Below are positions 49,684 to 61,169 of a stretch of DNA of 64,000 nucleotides, piece by piece; positions within the stretch are counted from its first letter, which is position 1, and each line of letters begins with the position of its first letter. The stretch is taken from positions 13,043,013-13,107,012 of the forward strand of contig NC_092577.1 of NCBI RefSeq assembly GCF_037975245.1, given 5' to 3'. The position numbers were made by a program, and so were the translations under genes. Source of the DNA: Apostichopus japonicus. Taxonomy: Eukaryota > Echinodermata > Holothuroidea > Aspidochirotida > Stichopodidae. Below the pieces are notes generated by a model. That model did not search any database, had not been told where the DNA came from, and worked only from the letters and a program-made list of their open reading frames with translations.

Positions 49684-50750
49684 GTGGACCACCAACGATG
49701 ACTGGCCGTGTGATTTCCGGTGTGGTTGCTTTCAGTTTCCTCGTAATAGGTTGCGTGTCGATAAGTTTCTATTTTGTTTGTTACATTGGTGACAAAGAAC
49801 ACTATCTTCGATTCTTTGGTCATATGTCTTACCGACCGTCACTGGTTTTAGCCCCACTTATTGTTTTTCTTGCTGCGTGTAAGACGCCAGAGAAACCGTA
49901 TACATCATGGGAAAACGTGTTTGTATTTACTGAATTAAGTCGTGAAATTAAAAAGAAAGCTTTCACAACCAATAAGTGTAAGGCAAAGTTGAGCACATGT
50001 TTCATCTATCTTTTAGTACTAATTCTGGTTTGCGGGTTCAAGCTTGTATTCTTCCTTACAACACTAACTCAGTGTGGCTTGGTCTTTTTGATATTTTGGT
50101 TGATTTCTGAGTTTCTTGGAGTTTTGTTTTTCGTCTCGTTCTGCTATTTTCTATACCTGCAACGCCTTGTAATTCAGGTTGCACGCAAGAAAGCCAAATG
50201 TTTTTTTGAAAAAAACGTTGGCTTTTTCAAAGTTTGCAGTACGGAAATGAACATTTTTTTTCAAGAATATCACCCGTTAAGAAGTCTAATGCTGCCATTG
50301 ATGTATATATTTCTGTTCGAATCAACCTTCGGAATTGTGATATTCCTTACCTGGCATTATAAAGATGTAGATCCACCAAACGGAACATCGTCCCCTACAG
50401 TACAACCATACTGGTCAATCACAACTCCTGTGTGTCCAATTAACTGCCCGGCTATAGATTTCAATCATTTAAAAAGCTCCATATGGTACAATATATGGAT
50501 TGTGTCCAGACATATAATGACAATCCTTTTACCCTACTGGTCCGTTTCAGGAATGGACTTGAAATACATTTGGGATGATTTGAGGACCGAATTATACTTC
50601 TCATACAGTGAAAATCATGACTCATTCCGAAACAAACTCACTGTTTACATGAAAGGATTGCATCCCGATACATCAACCTATACAGTTCTTAATATTATTG
50701 TACCATTAATGGCTCTTGCCGCTGGTATATTTACTGTCGACCAATTGTAA
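49684..50750 (+). CDS. Terminal exon of a seven-transmembrane protein
   Basis: The acceptor TTTTCAG ends at 49,683. The exon enters in phase 1 (split Gly, then GPPTMTGRV), has its first ATG at 49,698 and runs to TAA at 50,748. From that Met it codes 350 residues. Hydrophobic segments lie at about 4-29, 47-61, 100-122, 127-154, 196-218, 262-284 and 328-347. Loops 62-99, 155-195 and 285-327 are long and Lys/Arg-rich. The 219-261 loop has a glycosylation motif (Asn228-Gly-Thr) and two cysteines (246, 250). This puts the N-terminus inside and the C-terminus outside, opposite to GPCRs and like insect-type gustatory/odorant receptors and their GRL relatives. I do not see the gustatory-receptor TYx5QF signature, so that link is weak. 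Conservation with copy A suggests selection. A missing 5' exon is certain if the Gly junction is used. Confidence 0.85.
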
Positions 50751-50833
50751 AACCTTATTTTGATGACAATTAAGTATAAAGCATTTGACAGCTTCTCTAA
50801 AATGAACTAAATCATAGAAAAGACAAAACCGAA

Positions 50834-50839
50834 AATAAA
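50834..50839 (+). terminator. Polyadenylation signal AATAAA
   Basis: The canonical hexamer lies 84 bp after the stop codon of the 7TM exon, just before the minisatellite. It is a reasonable 3' end for the transcript. Confidence 0.55.
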
Positions 50840-50861
50840 TAGGAAAGTCATAACCAAGATA

Positions 50862-51668
50862 GGTGGATGGGTAGATGGATTAATGAATGGGAAGAATGGG
50901 TGGATCAACGGATGGCTGGGGAGGATGGGTGGGATGGGTGGATGGATGAATTGATGGATGGATGGATTGATAGATAGATGGATGGATGGGATGGGATGGG
51001 ATGGATGAATAGATGGAGAGACGGACGGCTGGATGGGCTAATGGATGGATGGATGGGTGGGATAGGTGGGACAGGTGGGATGGGTGGAACGGGTGGGATG
51101 GGTGGATGGATGGATGGATGGGTGGGATGGGTGGATGGATAGATCGATGGATGGACGGCTGGATGTATGAATGGATGAATGGATTTGGTGGGATAAGTGG
51201 AACAGGTGGGATGGGTTGATAGGTGGATGGATGGCTGTAATTGATGGATAATTGTATGTATTTATGTGTGTATGTATGTGTATATGGATGGATTGATGTA
51301 TGGATAGATGGATGAATGGATGGCTGAAGTGGGATAGGTGGGATGGATGGATACATGGAATTGATGGATGGAATTGATGGATGGATGGATGGATGGATGG
51401 ATGGATGGATGGATGGATGGATGGATGGATGGATGGATGGACGGACGGATGGATGGATGGATGGATGGATGGATGGATGGATGGATGGATGGATGGAGTG
51501 ATGGTCGGACGGACGGACGGACGGATGGATGAATAGATTGATGGCCAGACGGACGGACGGACGGACGGACGGACGGACGGACGGACGGACGGACGGACGG
51601 ACGGACGGACGGACGGACGGACGGACGGACGGACGGACGGACGGACGGACGGACGGACGGATGGATGG
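50862..51668. repeat. TGGA/GGAC tetranucleotide minisatellite
   Basis: Degenerate GGAT-rich units to about 51,360, then pure GGAT to about 51,495, then GGAC almost without interruption at 51,548-51,660. The minus-strand Pro/Ser/Ile/His/Arg frames are by-products. Confidence 0.97.
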
Positions 51669-51669
51669 A

Positions 51670-52440
51670 ATCTAAATTTTGTTTTCGTTTTCACACTTAT
51701 ACCTGTAAACATATTTTGTTTTCAATAATTACATGTTTTTCTATACATTTGTTTATTTTGTATTTAGATTTGAGTAATTTCAAGTGACAACCTGATGACA
51801 TCAATTTGATCTTTTATTCGATGCCGTGGGTGAGAGTGGAGTTGAGGTTGGGGTTAGAAAAAACAGTGACCGATTTTTGATTAGTACCCATTGCTTTATA
51901 GCTGTCATCGTGTTCAATATATATACATTGAAAAACATTTAAATGTATTGAAGCATTGAGACTCTATAGCTGCAAATCGGAAATTACCTTTTATATCAAA
52001 CTGCGCTTTCCTTCAAACAAGTCGTATATAATGTTATCAATATGTTTGCTTAAGATTATCTGTATAATGGCAATAAGTATTAAGCTGAGTTTTCTTCCCA
52101 AGATAACACTGTGCTTTCGAAATATGTAAGTGTTTCCTAATTCAAGTTTCTCAAGTCTCTGATTGTTTATCTATTGTAGTGACATATTCAAATTGAGTTC
52201 ATTAGTTCCAAATCATCTGTATTATATTTGAGTGAATATATTTATTTCTAGTGCCAAGTTATGGTCGGTATGAATTGGTCAAACAGATTCCTTCTAGTGT
52301 ATATTAGTAGTTTTCAGCTAACGGTCCAGGAAAAGTCTTTATTTAATGGTTTAATAATGCAGTGCTAGTGATACTAGTTATACGGCGATTAAAGTTTCTT
52401 TGACAATCGAAGCATTTCAACTTCCACCATCGGTATTTGT
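51670..52440. other. No gene recognised
   Basis: AT-rich spacer between the minisatellite and the copy-C duplication. Only short frames, no motif. Confidence 0.4.
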
Positions 52441-53702
52441 AATGTGCCAATCGCAAGGCTCAGGCACTGTATAGAGGTGTGCCTTCTTTCAAAGGTAATT
52501 GAAAAGTGACTTTAGTTTATAACTGTAAATAAGGTAATCGTGAAGTCTTAATATATTAAACACATTTTCAATAGAGAGTATGTGTACGATTTGAACAAAA
52601 GGAATGTTAGATAGTTGGGGTATTAGTATCACATTAAATCAGTTTCTCTTTTTCGTTAATGTTATCCATGTTTCTGTAGACACAAACGTTTTTTTTTTTG
52701 CATAGAAAAAAAGTTGTTATTTATCACGCTTACAAATTTCGTTTAGTCTTTTCTTGTCGTTCATAGTTTTGAAGTGTGTGGGTAAAACTCCTCAGTAAAA
52801 ATCAAAACATGTTGCCCTATACACGACGCTAACGTTCAACCTTGGAAATTTACATTATGCCTCACTTAGTAGTGAAGTTCGGCATTGTTAATCAAAATTG
52901 AAAATTAGAACATTGTTCAATATATTTTTCATAGTTTTAAAATAAAGAATTAATATGATCTCATCGCTTAAATAGAGATGATAAGATATTGTAGTTTGTT
53001 TTGTCAGTTGGGCCATATACAGCTGTATCATAGCAACATCTGCCATGGTCATTGTTAATTTTCCTGAGTAGCTACTCTCGGGGGGGGGGTCATCTATGGT
53101 GGGGTACCCTATTCGGCATATCGGTTAACATATGCCATTAATAGCATACGCTCAGTTTCAATGTCATTGTATTCATCTAGTCATTAGCTGGAATCCCGTT
53201 CTGTTCAATTTAGCAACAACAACAAAAACTTAGCATTGCGTATATGTTTAATACCTATAACATTCTTCTTTGTCTTGGACTTCACAGTGAGCTCAATTCA
53301 TTGCGTTCGAGGTAGTTGCCCTTAAGCCTCGGAGAAGCTTTAACATGTTCTGTTTTATTTTGAGAGAATATAAATCACATGGGTCTACTCTAAACATAGT
53401 TAGTTTCATTATATGTTATTGTCCGAGTGTGTCTCGCCCCACATCCCCTATTACGATTTATATCCGAATTAAAGAACCAAAAAATAACAGAACATTCCCA
53501 AGGAGATTTTTAAAATAGGTCAATTAATATGTTTAACATCCGGGTATGACATGGTCACCGTTTATGAAGCTATTGGACGTTTGCGAAAGCAAGAGCAAGG
53601 AGGATTTTTAGTCATGTATTAGCCTAGAAAAAAGCTTAAAAATGGGATCACCAACACAACATTTTTGCTTTTGAGACACTCTAGTAAACGAAGTGGAGCA
53701 AC

Positions 53703-53769
53703 AGGTCTGGCGAGCGAGACCCATTACTGAGGCGTCGAAGAATCTAGGAGCCCAATGTTCCCTGTGAGG
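53703..53769 (+). pseudogene. Damaged first exon, copy C
   Basis: Homologous to 4,556-4,613 and 9,478-9,522. The start ATG is AGG here and a TAG lies in frame at 53,745, but the donor G|GTAAGT at 53,770 and phase 1 are kept. Core Gly-Glu-Arg-Asp-Pro-Leu-Leu remains. Confidence 0.75.
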
Positions 53770-54689
53770 GTAAGTCCAACTTAATATGTAGTTAAATCAA
53801 GCTAGAATAAATGCTAACACCTCAAGACAGTTGCTAATCAACAGGACACATTAAAGACACCTCACTTACCCAAATAATTACATTCATACATGTATTACTG
53901 CAAGTGCTTCATTACTAAGTACCACCCCATTAAACTGCATAACACCCTTATCTTGATTTGTATAAAAGTCCAAAACTTTGAAGTAAAGAGCAAGTTTTTG
54001 AGATGGAATAGTTAAGTATTACCTGTCCCATTTAAGTCACGGTATCATCAACAATAGAAACACTCTTCTAGCGCATATACCCAAACCAGTCATCGGTTTC
54101 ATTTATCACTCCCTTCCCACTGCCATATCCTCCACTTCCCCATCTGTTACCTCTCTTCCACTAGTCACACTTTGTTACAGCTTCCCACTGTCGTTGGTGT
54201 TCTGGTTTGCTTATTAATTCGCAGTGAACAATTAAAGCTAGACCAAATTTGTTCTCAACCCCTTTCCTCTCCCCAAATTGTAAATAGGCTTCGCCGGAAC
54301 TGTGGTATTATATTTATCATAATTGATTTATTGAGCAACACTTTCTTTTTGATGATATGATCGTCTGATTTGTTCGGGTACTACGCAATCAATGTGAAAT
54401 CACTCTCTAAGTAGACATTTATTTGTTCCGTTCGAACTGAATTTAGTTTAGAAAGCAGTTACTCTACGATGCTAAGCAGCTTTTTATGTAGGTAGGAGAA
54501 ACCTAGTGGCTTAGTACTTGCACTTTTTGTCGGATGGCTATTCATATTACAGTTTTCTGTATATATAAATATATACATAGTCCACGTGTAATCCAGAAGA
54601 AAATATGATTAAACAACAGCAGAGAAATAAGGTATAACTCATTTATTGACAATGTTCACAATGGTTTAAGACCAGCTTCCCTATCTTGT

Positions 54690-55305
54690 GATTGAAGCAA
54701 CGACTTGTTTGCAAGAAGCCGGCAGAACTTTGTAGGAAATATTCGTTGTAAAGTTGGTAACGTCAGTGCCTGTGTGACTTGGGTAAAATGCTCCTTTAAG
54801 GAATATTACTCGCTAAGAAATAACATGCTGCCAAGGATGTATGTACTGCTTTTCGAATCCACCCTCGGCCTGTTCGTATTTGTGACCTGGGATTACAGCA
54901 AAAACGCAGACCAATCAGGTGTTGTCTCGGCAATGACAGAATTGCACTGGGCATAAGAGAATCCTTTCAGTCAGTTTAGGTGCCCCGCAGCTATAGATTT
55001 CATCCATTTAAAAAAAAAAGTCAATATGTTAATGTGCGATACATGATAACGTTCTTATTACCCTAGTGGTCCTCGTTTGGAATGGACATACATTTTGGAT
55101 GATCTGAAGATTGAGTTGTTCTTACCATACTCGCTGTAACACGATATATTCTGGAAAAGATTTATTCTTTTTGTGACACCAATTCACCCAGGTACTTGCT
55201 CTTGCCTCTGGTATATTTACTGGAGAACCAATTAACAACTTATTCTGCTCTTACAACGATCTTTGCAATCACAAGCAAATCTATACAGCAATATGTTTTA
55301 TATGA
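54690..55305 (+). pseudogene. 7TM terminal-exon relic, copy C
   Basis: Starts in the cytoplasmic loop between segments 4 and 5. One open stretch aligns well to the intact protein (KEYYSLRNNMLPRMYVLLFE vs QEYHPLRSLMLPLMYIFLFE), followed by a stop at 54,954 and then frame-shifted pieces of segment 6, the IWDDL loop (ILDDLKIE) and the end (ALASGIFTGEP). The N-terminal half is missing. Non-functional. Confidence 0.8.
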
Positions 55306-55545
55306 CGATATGAGTGTACACGAAACAGTCATCTAATAGCAGTATATTCTTAAACAGCTAACCTGAAAGAGAAACAAATTTAATAATTGGTCAGGATTTT
55401 TTAATTTGGTATGGTAAACCAGGGGATATCTTAGACATCCCTAAATTGAAGAGAACGAACGGACATACACTGACATGCAGGTGAGGACACCGAACATAAC
55501 AATGTTACTCAGTAGATGGAGACCAGTCGAGATAAACTGAGGTTA

Positions 55546-57150
55546 AAATGAGACAAAAAAAGAAGGTTTAGGAGTAAATTACATGCACATTTCACATAAA
55601 AATAGCACTAGATTTGCCTTATTTCTGATTGGACGAACATTTAAAAGCAACAGCGCTGCATTTTTACATTACCAGGGTTTTCGTTAGTAGCCGGGACCCG
55701 GGTCAAATGACCCGCCTACTTCACTACCCCAGCCCCCCCCCCCCCGTTCCTACGCCCTTGGTCGTAATGTTTTGTTCATTCACTTTCACATGAGAGTAGT
55801 AATTTCCTAATCAGACAGGATGAATATTTGGTACATATCTCCGAAAGTCTGAACATCCTTTTTATTTCTTTGTTTGGATTCTCCTGTTTTACATGTGTTA
55901 ACAAACTACGCATGAAGCTAAGTGTTAAAACTGTTTAAAAGCAAACATAACTGCTTTATATTTGTACTAGTTACCACACCCTGGAGGACTTGTCGATGTG
56001 AGTGATAAATTCTACCAAGCTGAACACTGTTCAGATTAGATGAGAGCTATTCTCCTGTTATTGTGCCCGTTCGCAAATTTGTCCACGAACAATACCAGAT
56101 CTAACTTCTCGGACTTCAACGACAATCGGACACTGGCTGTATTAACGCGGCCGTTTGGCACTTTGGCTACTCAGTCATGAGGAAGTTTTCACAAAAAATT
56201 CAAAACTGATGGCGCTATGCTAGATAAGCATAGACACAAGGCTTTTTCTCTCCCTTCGGGAAGGTATATATATACATAGATTACAACTTGCGAGGGTAAA
56301 GGGCTGCGGCGTTGGACTTGCCTGGAAAGGGCGATGTTTGGTGATCAAAATGTCAAAAGTTGGGCCAATTTCCCTCGGGGGGGGCACCTGGGGGGTCACG
56401 GCTTTGTCGTGGGGGGGGGGCACGTGACCCCCGTGACCCCCCCCCCCCCCCCCGTAGCTACGCCACTTTGTGCATATATATTTTAACATTATTTGAAGTA
56501 GGGCTAAAAACTAGTTCCGCATCCACAGTTCCAACCCTTCAACAAATCCCCCTACCTGCACTCGAAATTTCTTTTCCCAACTACAGGTTTGCAATTGTGT
56601 GTAAATAGTTGCTCATGATTGGTCGAAAAAATTATATCAGCACAATAGAAACCTTCACTTCGAGGTTACCAAAATGTCTGCATTCATTCGTTTCAACGAA
56701 GAAATAACCTTTCAAAATTACCCGAAGCTTTTCGTAAATATATGTAGATATGTTTGGAATTGGTTTGCGATATATTTCCCACTAGTATTGTATGATCTAC
56801 TTTGATCGAAGTTTTCTGTGAAGGCATTAATCGATAACATCGCACAGTGAAGTTTCGTACAGGGTGCATCAAATATGTGCTGTAGGCAGATATGTATTAT
56901 GACTTTGTACACAGTGCAGTGACAGAAATATGTCATAATGTACACTATACTGTTTTGTGTATATTCATGCAAGACTCGTGAACTTGCGTCGTGAAGTTGA
57001 TTTTAGTGTAGGCCTACCCATTCCACGAAACGAATTCCGATTTCTAGAACGGCTCACGAATCTTGGATAACGTATACACGAACCCAATGAAATGTAGCGT
57101 AAACATGTGATCCAAACTTTAAACGTAAAGCTAGGGCGTTGAAGGGAAAC
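55546..57150. mobile_element. Debris of MITE ends; no gene
   Basis: At 55,680-55,762 a short C-rich fragment ends CGTTCCTACGCCCTTG. At 56,300-56,470 a G/C-run-rich fragment ends CGTAGCTACGCCACTTTG. Both have the xGGGCGTAxx style of non-autonomous element termini, but partners and target duplications were not found. The rest is AT-rich with no supported frame. Confidence 0.5.
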
Positions 57151-57156
57151 CCCGTA

Positions 57157-57290
57157 ACTAGACTTAATTAAAAGTTAGTGTGTAACTCAGTGTATGTGTT
57201 CGAACTTCCAAGCGATGGTCATTATTGATGCTGACATCACGAGCAATCTGACTGGCTGAAAACTCCGTTATTGCAAACCTGCCTGGTAGC
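57157..57290. repeat. Direct repeat, copy 1 of 2
   Basis: The block AACTAGACTTAATTAA ... GTGTAACTCAGTGTATGT ... GGCTGAAAACTCCGT recurs at 58,003-58,130 in the same orientation, 846 bp apart, with moderate divergence. It might be decayed terminal repeats or a segmental duplication. Confidence 0.7.
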
Positions 57291-58002
57291 CATATTTGCC
57301 CATGCAGTCACTGTATGTAAACATGCTGTTCATTATTATGTATAGTTTATATTTCAGGTATCATTTTGTTAAATTTCCTGAGAGATTGTATGTACCGGTT
57401 ACGTGACAGCTCTCCTGGTACGGTTTTCTTGTGTTAGGCAAGTTTCTTAGTGAAATGTTCACTTCGAGTCTAGGCATTGTGCTATGTTCGTTAGTGTATT
57501 GTGGCGTACGTGGCCTAGCTTTTGTGTGTAGTACACAGCGGAGTTTGAGTGTTGGTCGCTATTGTTACTGAACATTTGTTTAGTTGATGAAATAATTGTT
57601 TACGTTGACAGTTATTGATTAATGTTTACTGTGCGGTAAATTATGTCCGGAATTTGGGGCCTTCTAGGATAAATTGGCTGTTTTGGCCTATAAGGCGATA
57701 TAGCTGTGATATGGGAGCCCCACTGTATTATGTGTAGCTAGTGTTGCTAGGCCTAGCACTATGCCCATGCTTACGAAGACCCGAGCTTTGTGTTATGACC
57801 GAGTGGGGGCGTTGTTTCAGAATATTGGAAAGTCTCTTTTGTATACAGATAGTGGGGGGGGGGGCATGACATTGGGATAAAGGATTAGTAATGGCAGGAT
57901 TATCTCATGGTTTACCGTAGGGTTTACACCCCGTTGCAGGATTTACGATGTTTAGTTATTTTGATATATTAGTTGTCGATCAGATTTCAAGTGCTTGGCA
58001 AT
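57291..58002. other. Sequence between the direct repeats, no gene
   Basis: Contains a G run near 57,853 and no supported frame, primer-binding site or protease/integrase motif. Confidence 0.4.
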
Positions 58003-58130
58003 AACTAGACTTAATTAAGTGTCAGTGTGTAACTCAGTGTATGTCTTCTGCCAAGTCTTCCAAGGTCTTTATTTCTGCTGACGTCGCGAGTAATCTAATT
58101 GGCTGAAAACTCCGTAATTCCAAACTGTTT
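58003..58130. repeat. Direct repeat, copy 2 of 2
   Basis: Partner of 57,157-57,290. Confidence 0.7.
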
Positions 58131-58177
58131 GGGGACAAAATCGCCGCCCGCACCCCTACCCTCTCTCCTTACTAGAG

Positions 58178-59928
58178 CATAGGCGTACGAGGCGGGGGCA
58201 TGGGGCAGACTGCCCCCCCCCCCAATTTCCAGAGGACAAGAAAATCTGGCAAAAGTCCTGAAAAATTCGGGCAGCCTAAGAGGAGAAAAAAAATATATGT
58301 ATATATAAATATGCAGTAGCTTGCCCGAATCTTTTTCAAATTTTTGCCCGACAATTCTATGGAGAGCGCTTTATGTTATTTGTTTTGTGACATTAATATT
58401 AATATAGGCCATGTGATTTTCTTTATTTAGAATCATGTTGCCCGAATATTTCCGTGTAACACCACCGTTAGCGTAGCTCATCTGGGCTACCACGCTTTTT
58501 GCACGATCAATTTTTTTTCTAACTAGTCAACTGTATACCTGGACATCTCCGACATGAGTGTATATAAAAAACGTTTTCTTTTTCATGGATGGTGGGGGGG
58601 GGGGCGAGTGCCTACAAGCCTAGAAGTACAGGTTTATCGTATTCTTTTTTATTTTTTATACTTTTTTTGTGAGACAAATTGCAGTCTCACCCGACACAGC
58701 GACATTATCCCGCTTACGTGTCGAACAATGTATGTTTTTCTGGAGGTAGCTGAGTACTGTGTTAAAATAATAAATACGGTAACTAAATTGGAGCTTAAAA
58801 AATATACTGTCCTATTTTCCCCTTCAAAGTGATGTTACCATTTTTTCTTCTTCTAATTTACCTAATATTTGGGGAAGTGTAAATTTCTAAAACGTGAGAT
58901 TATAAAATAAAGAATGATTAGATGCAACTTGCAAGGCCTCAGAAGGGCCATTTCCGGCAATCGAGAGGCATTTTTGGACAAAAACATTCTTGTACGCTAC
59001 GCGCCAACCGATGGTGGCGCTTCGCTTAGATCCTTGGTTTTCAACCTTTTTTCGATCACGACCCCAATTCGTCTTCCGAGCCGTCCTCGCGAGCCCATAC
59101 CCTACCCTGCAAAGTTATCAACTTCATAAAATCAATTTCACAGCGTTTATTAGTGTATTCTTGACACAAGTGACCCGGGGACTCAATCAGAGCTATGTGT
59201 ATGTTCCTCCGTGATCAGATGACAGGTACTGCCCAATTAGAGCGTATCTCAAAGATTTCTGTCAACCCTCAATGGTACACTGGTTTCATAAGAAATGTGT
59301 GACCGTTATCACTATCAGAATAATGCAGAAAAATGGAGATGAACAATGCAATAAAAAAGCAGCAAAACCGTTTGACGTGTGCATATGAGGCCCAGTAGTA
59401 TTAAAGGAGATATATTTCGAATCGGTGAGGTAATTTCTATTTATTGAAAACAAATTAAGAAATAAAGAGAACGTAATAATACTTTGTGTATTGACAATAG
59501 AACGGGAGAACTGATAGAAGTGTCGGACTGTATAGATATCACGCTGTATAAGTTATTTCCAATTAGGCCTCCACACATCATAACCTTGGTAAATACGTAA
59601 TACGTAGTGTGCAGTGGTTGGTGGGAGTCACCGAATTCTCTTATACTAGTCTTATAGGGTTAGGGTTGAGTAAATTTTACCCGTTGTACAAGGTTTCATC
59701 GAAGAGGCTTCCTAAGAAACATCATCATGTGCCTTCGCCACCAGCCCCCAAAAATGCCACAATTTTTAATCATTACTGGGGCAATGTTCGCGAGCCCACA
59801 AAATCGGCTTCGCGGGCCCAAATGGGCCCGCGAGCCCAAGGTTGAAAACCACGGGCTTAGATAGTCACGGGAACTTTGGGGCACAAAAGTTTCTGCCCCC
59901 CAAACTGAAATGGTCCCGTACGCCGATG
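58178..59928. mobile_element. hAT-like element with 8-bp target duplication (outer)
   Basis: The ends CATAGGCGTACGAGG and (reverse complement) CATCGGCGTACGGGA are inverted repeats flanked by the exact 8-bp direct repeat TACTAGAG (58,170-58,177 and 59,929-59,936). Its right part holds the GCGCCAACCGATGGTGGCGCT block shared with the elements at 43.3-45.4 kb. It is interrupted by a second hAT-like element at 59,032. No transposase frame was recognised. Confidence 0.85.
59032..59854. mobile_element. hAT-like element, 823 bp (inner)
   Basis: The ends CCTTGGTTTTCAACCTT and (reverse complement) CCGTGGTTTTCAACCTT resemble the common hAT end CAGTGGTTCTCAACCTT. The 8-bp target duplication GCTTAGAT is exact (59,024-59,031 and 59,855-59,862). 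Non-autonomous; the interior has no transposase. Confidence 0.88.
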
Positions 59929-59936
59929 TACTAGAG

Positions 59937-60944
59937 ACACGAGTGTCAGTACCAATTGGCATTTATCTTAACATCGGACTTTTCCTAACACCACATCTGT
60001 TTCATGATTCGAGAAGAAAATACCATAAAACTCTGTTATATATAATATATGCCGGTTATATTGCATAACCTTTCCTCACACAACCTCAAAATTACTTATC
60101 CCAACATACATCCCAGCCTCCAACCCCCCCCCCCCTAACCTCACACCCCACGATCACAAAAGACTATGTATAGTTGACATGCAACTACGCCAACACTACA
60201 CGGTAACCATGTTGCACAATTAATACACGCGCAGTGGTATTTGTCCATCGTAGGTTCTTTGAAACTTCATATAAAAATTCAAGGTAAGTTCACGCCCTTA
60301 TTTTGTTATGTTTCATGTGGTTGGTTACTTCTCAAATATCAATACTGGAAAGAATATTCATCTGTTTTCCTTAATTCCATTCTTCATAGAAATCTATATA
60401 TTAACCGTGAAAATACCATTGAATGTGTTTTAATATTGTGACATGTCAATATATATATATATATGACTTATATACGTGTACAGTGAACACAGAGTTCTCA
60501 GTGGATTTGTAAGGTATCTTGGGCAATTTGCGCTGTCTCTCCAACTGAAAATAATTATTTACTAGGTCTAAATATTGTCCTCACTGGTTCTAAGCTTTCT
60601 AACAACATTATTTCCTTAAAATTATGTTTAAGGAAATAATGTTTTCGTTAGCTTTCATTATCAAGTTTAAAAGAGAGACGAAAGCTACTTGTTTTGTTGT
60701 TTACTATTGTTCCATCCTCTAGAGATAATGAACTATATGCAAAGCCTCACAACCGCGTCATTTAAGCATTTCATTGTTTCAAATTCCACCTCACGACTGG
60801 TTATGCTGTAGAAATTGTCTGATTCAAAAGCACCAGCTGGTGCAATCTGTACAATCATAGCACTTGGGTAGTACGCCCTAATTTACAGTTAAACAAAGCC
60901 ATTTCATACGCATTCACACACCAGTAGAAGCGCTGTGGTTGATT

Positions 60945-60946
<2 letters not shown>
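59937..60946. other. No gene; one 16-bp perfect palindrome
   Basis: The palindrome arms at 60,604-60,619 and 60,628-60,643 (AACATTATTTCCTTAA) have an 8-nt loop. A C run lies at 60,125-60,136. No supported frame. Confidence 0.5.
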
Positions 60947-61024
<78 letters not shown>

Positions 61025-61049
61025 TATAGATATATATACATATATATAC

Positions 61050-61082
<33 letters not shown>

Positions 61083-61087
61083 GATAT

Positions 61088-61154
<67 letters not shown>

Positions 61155-61169
61155 TATATATATATATAT
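60947..61169. repeat. (TA)n microsatellite with GATA and CATA interruptions
   Basis: About 220 bp of TA interrupted by AGATATAGATA and ACATATATACA segments. Confidence 0.97.

Larger units (their letters stand above)
52440..55545 (+). repeat. Copy-C duplication of the 7TM gene region
   Basis: Matches 7,490-10,430 (copy B) in order over most of its length. It lacks the 8.2-8.9 kb piece and has in addition 53,930-54,285, which matches the region upstream of copy A (5,390-5,735). This is a segmental duplication spanning 5' flank, first exon, intron and terminal exon. Confidence 0.8.

Noticed and set aside
49671-49697. Start of the 7TM protein at TTG 49,671
   Set aside because: TTG is not an expected start here, and TTTTCAG at 49,677-49,683 is a clear splice acceptor, so the upstream codons are intronic.
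50880-51712. Long minus-strand frames rich in Pro, Ser, Ile, His and Val-Arg
   Set aside because: They are translations of the TGGA/GGAC minisatellite, open in several frames at once.
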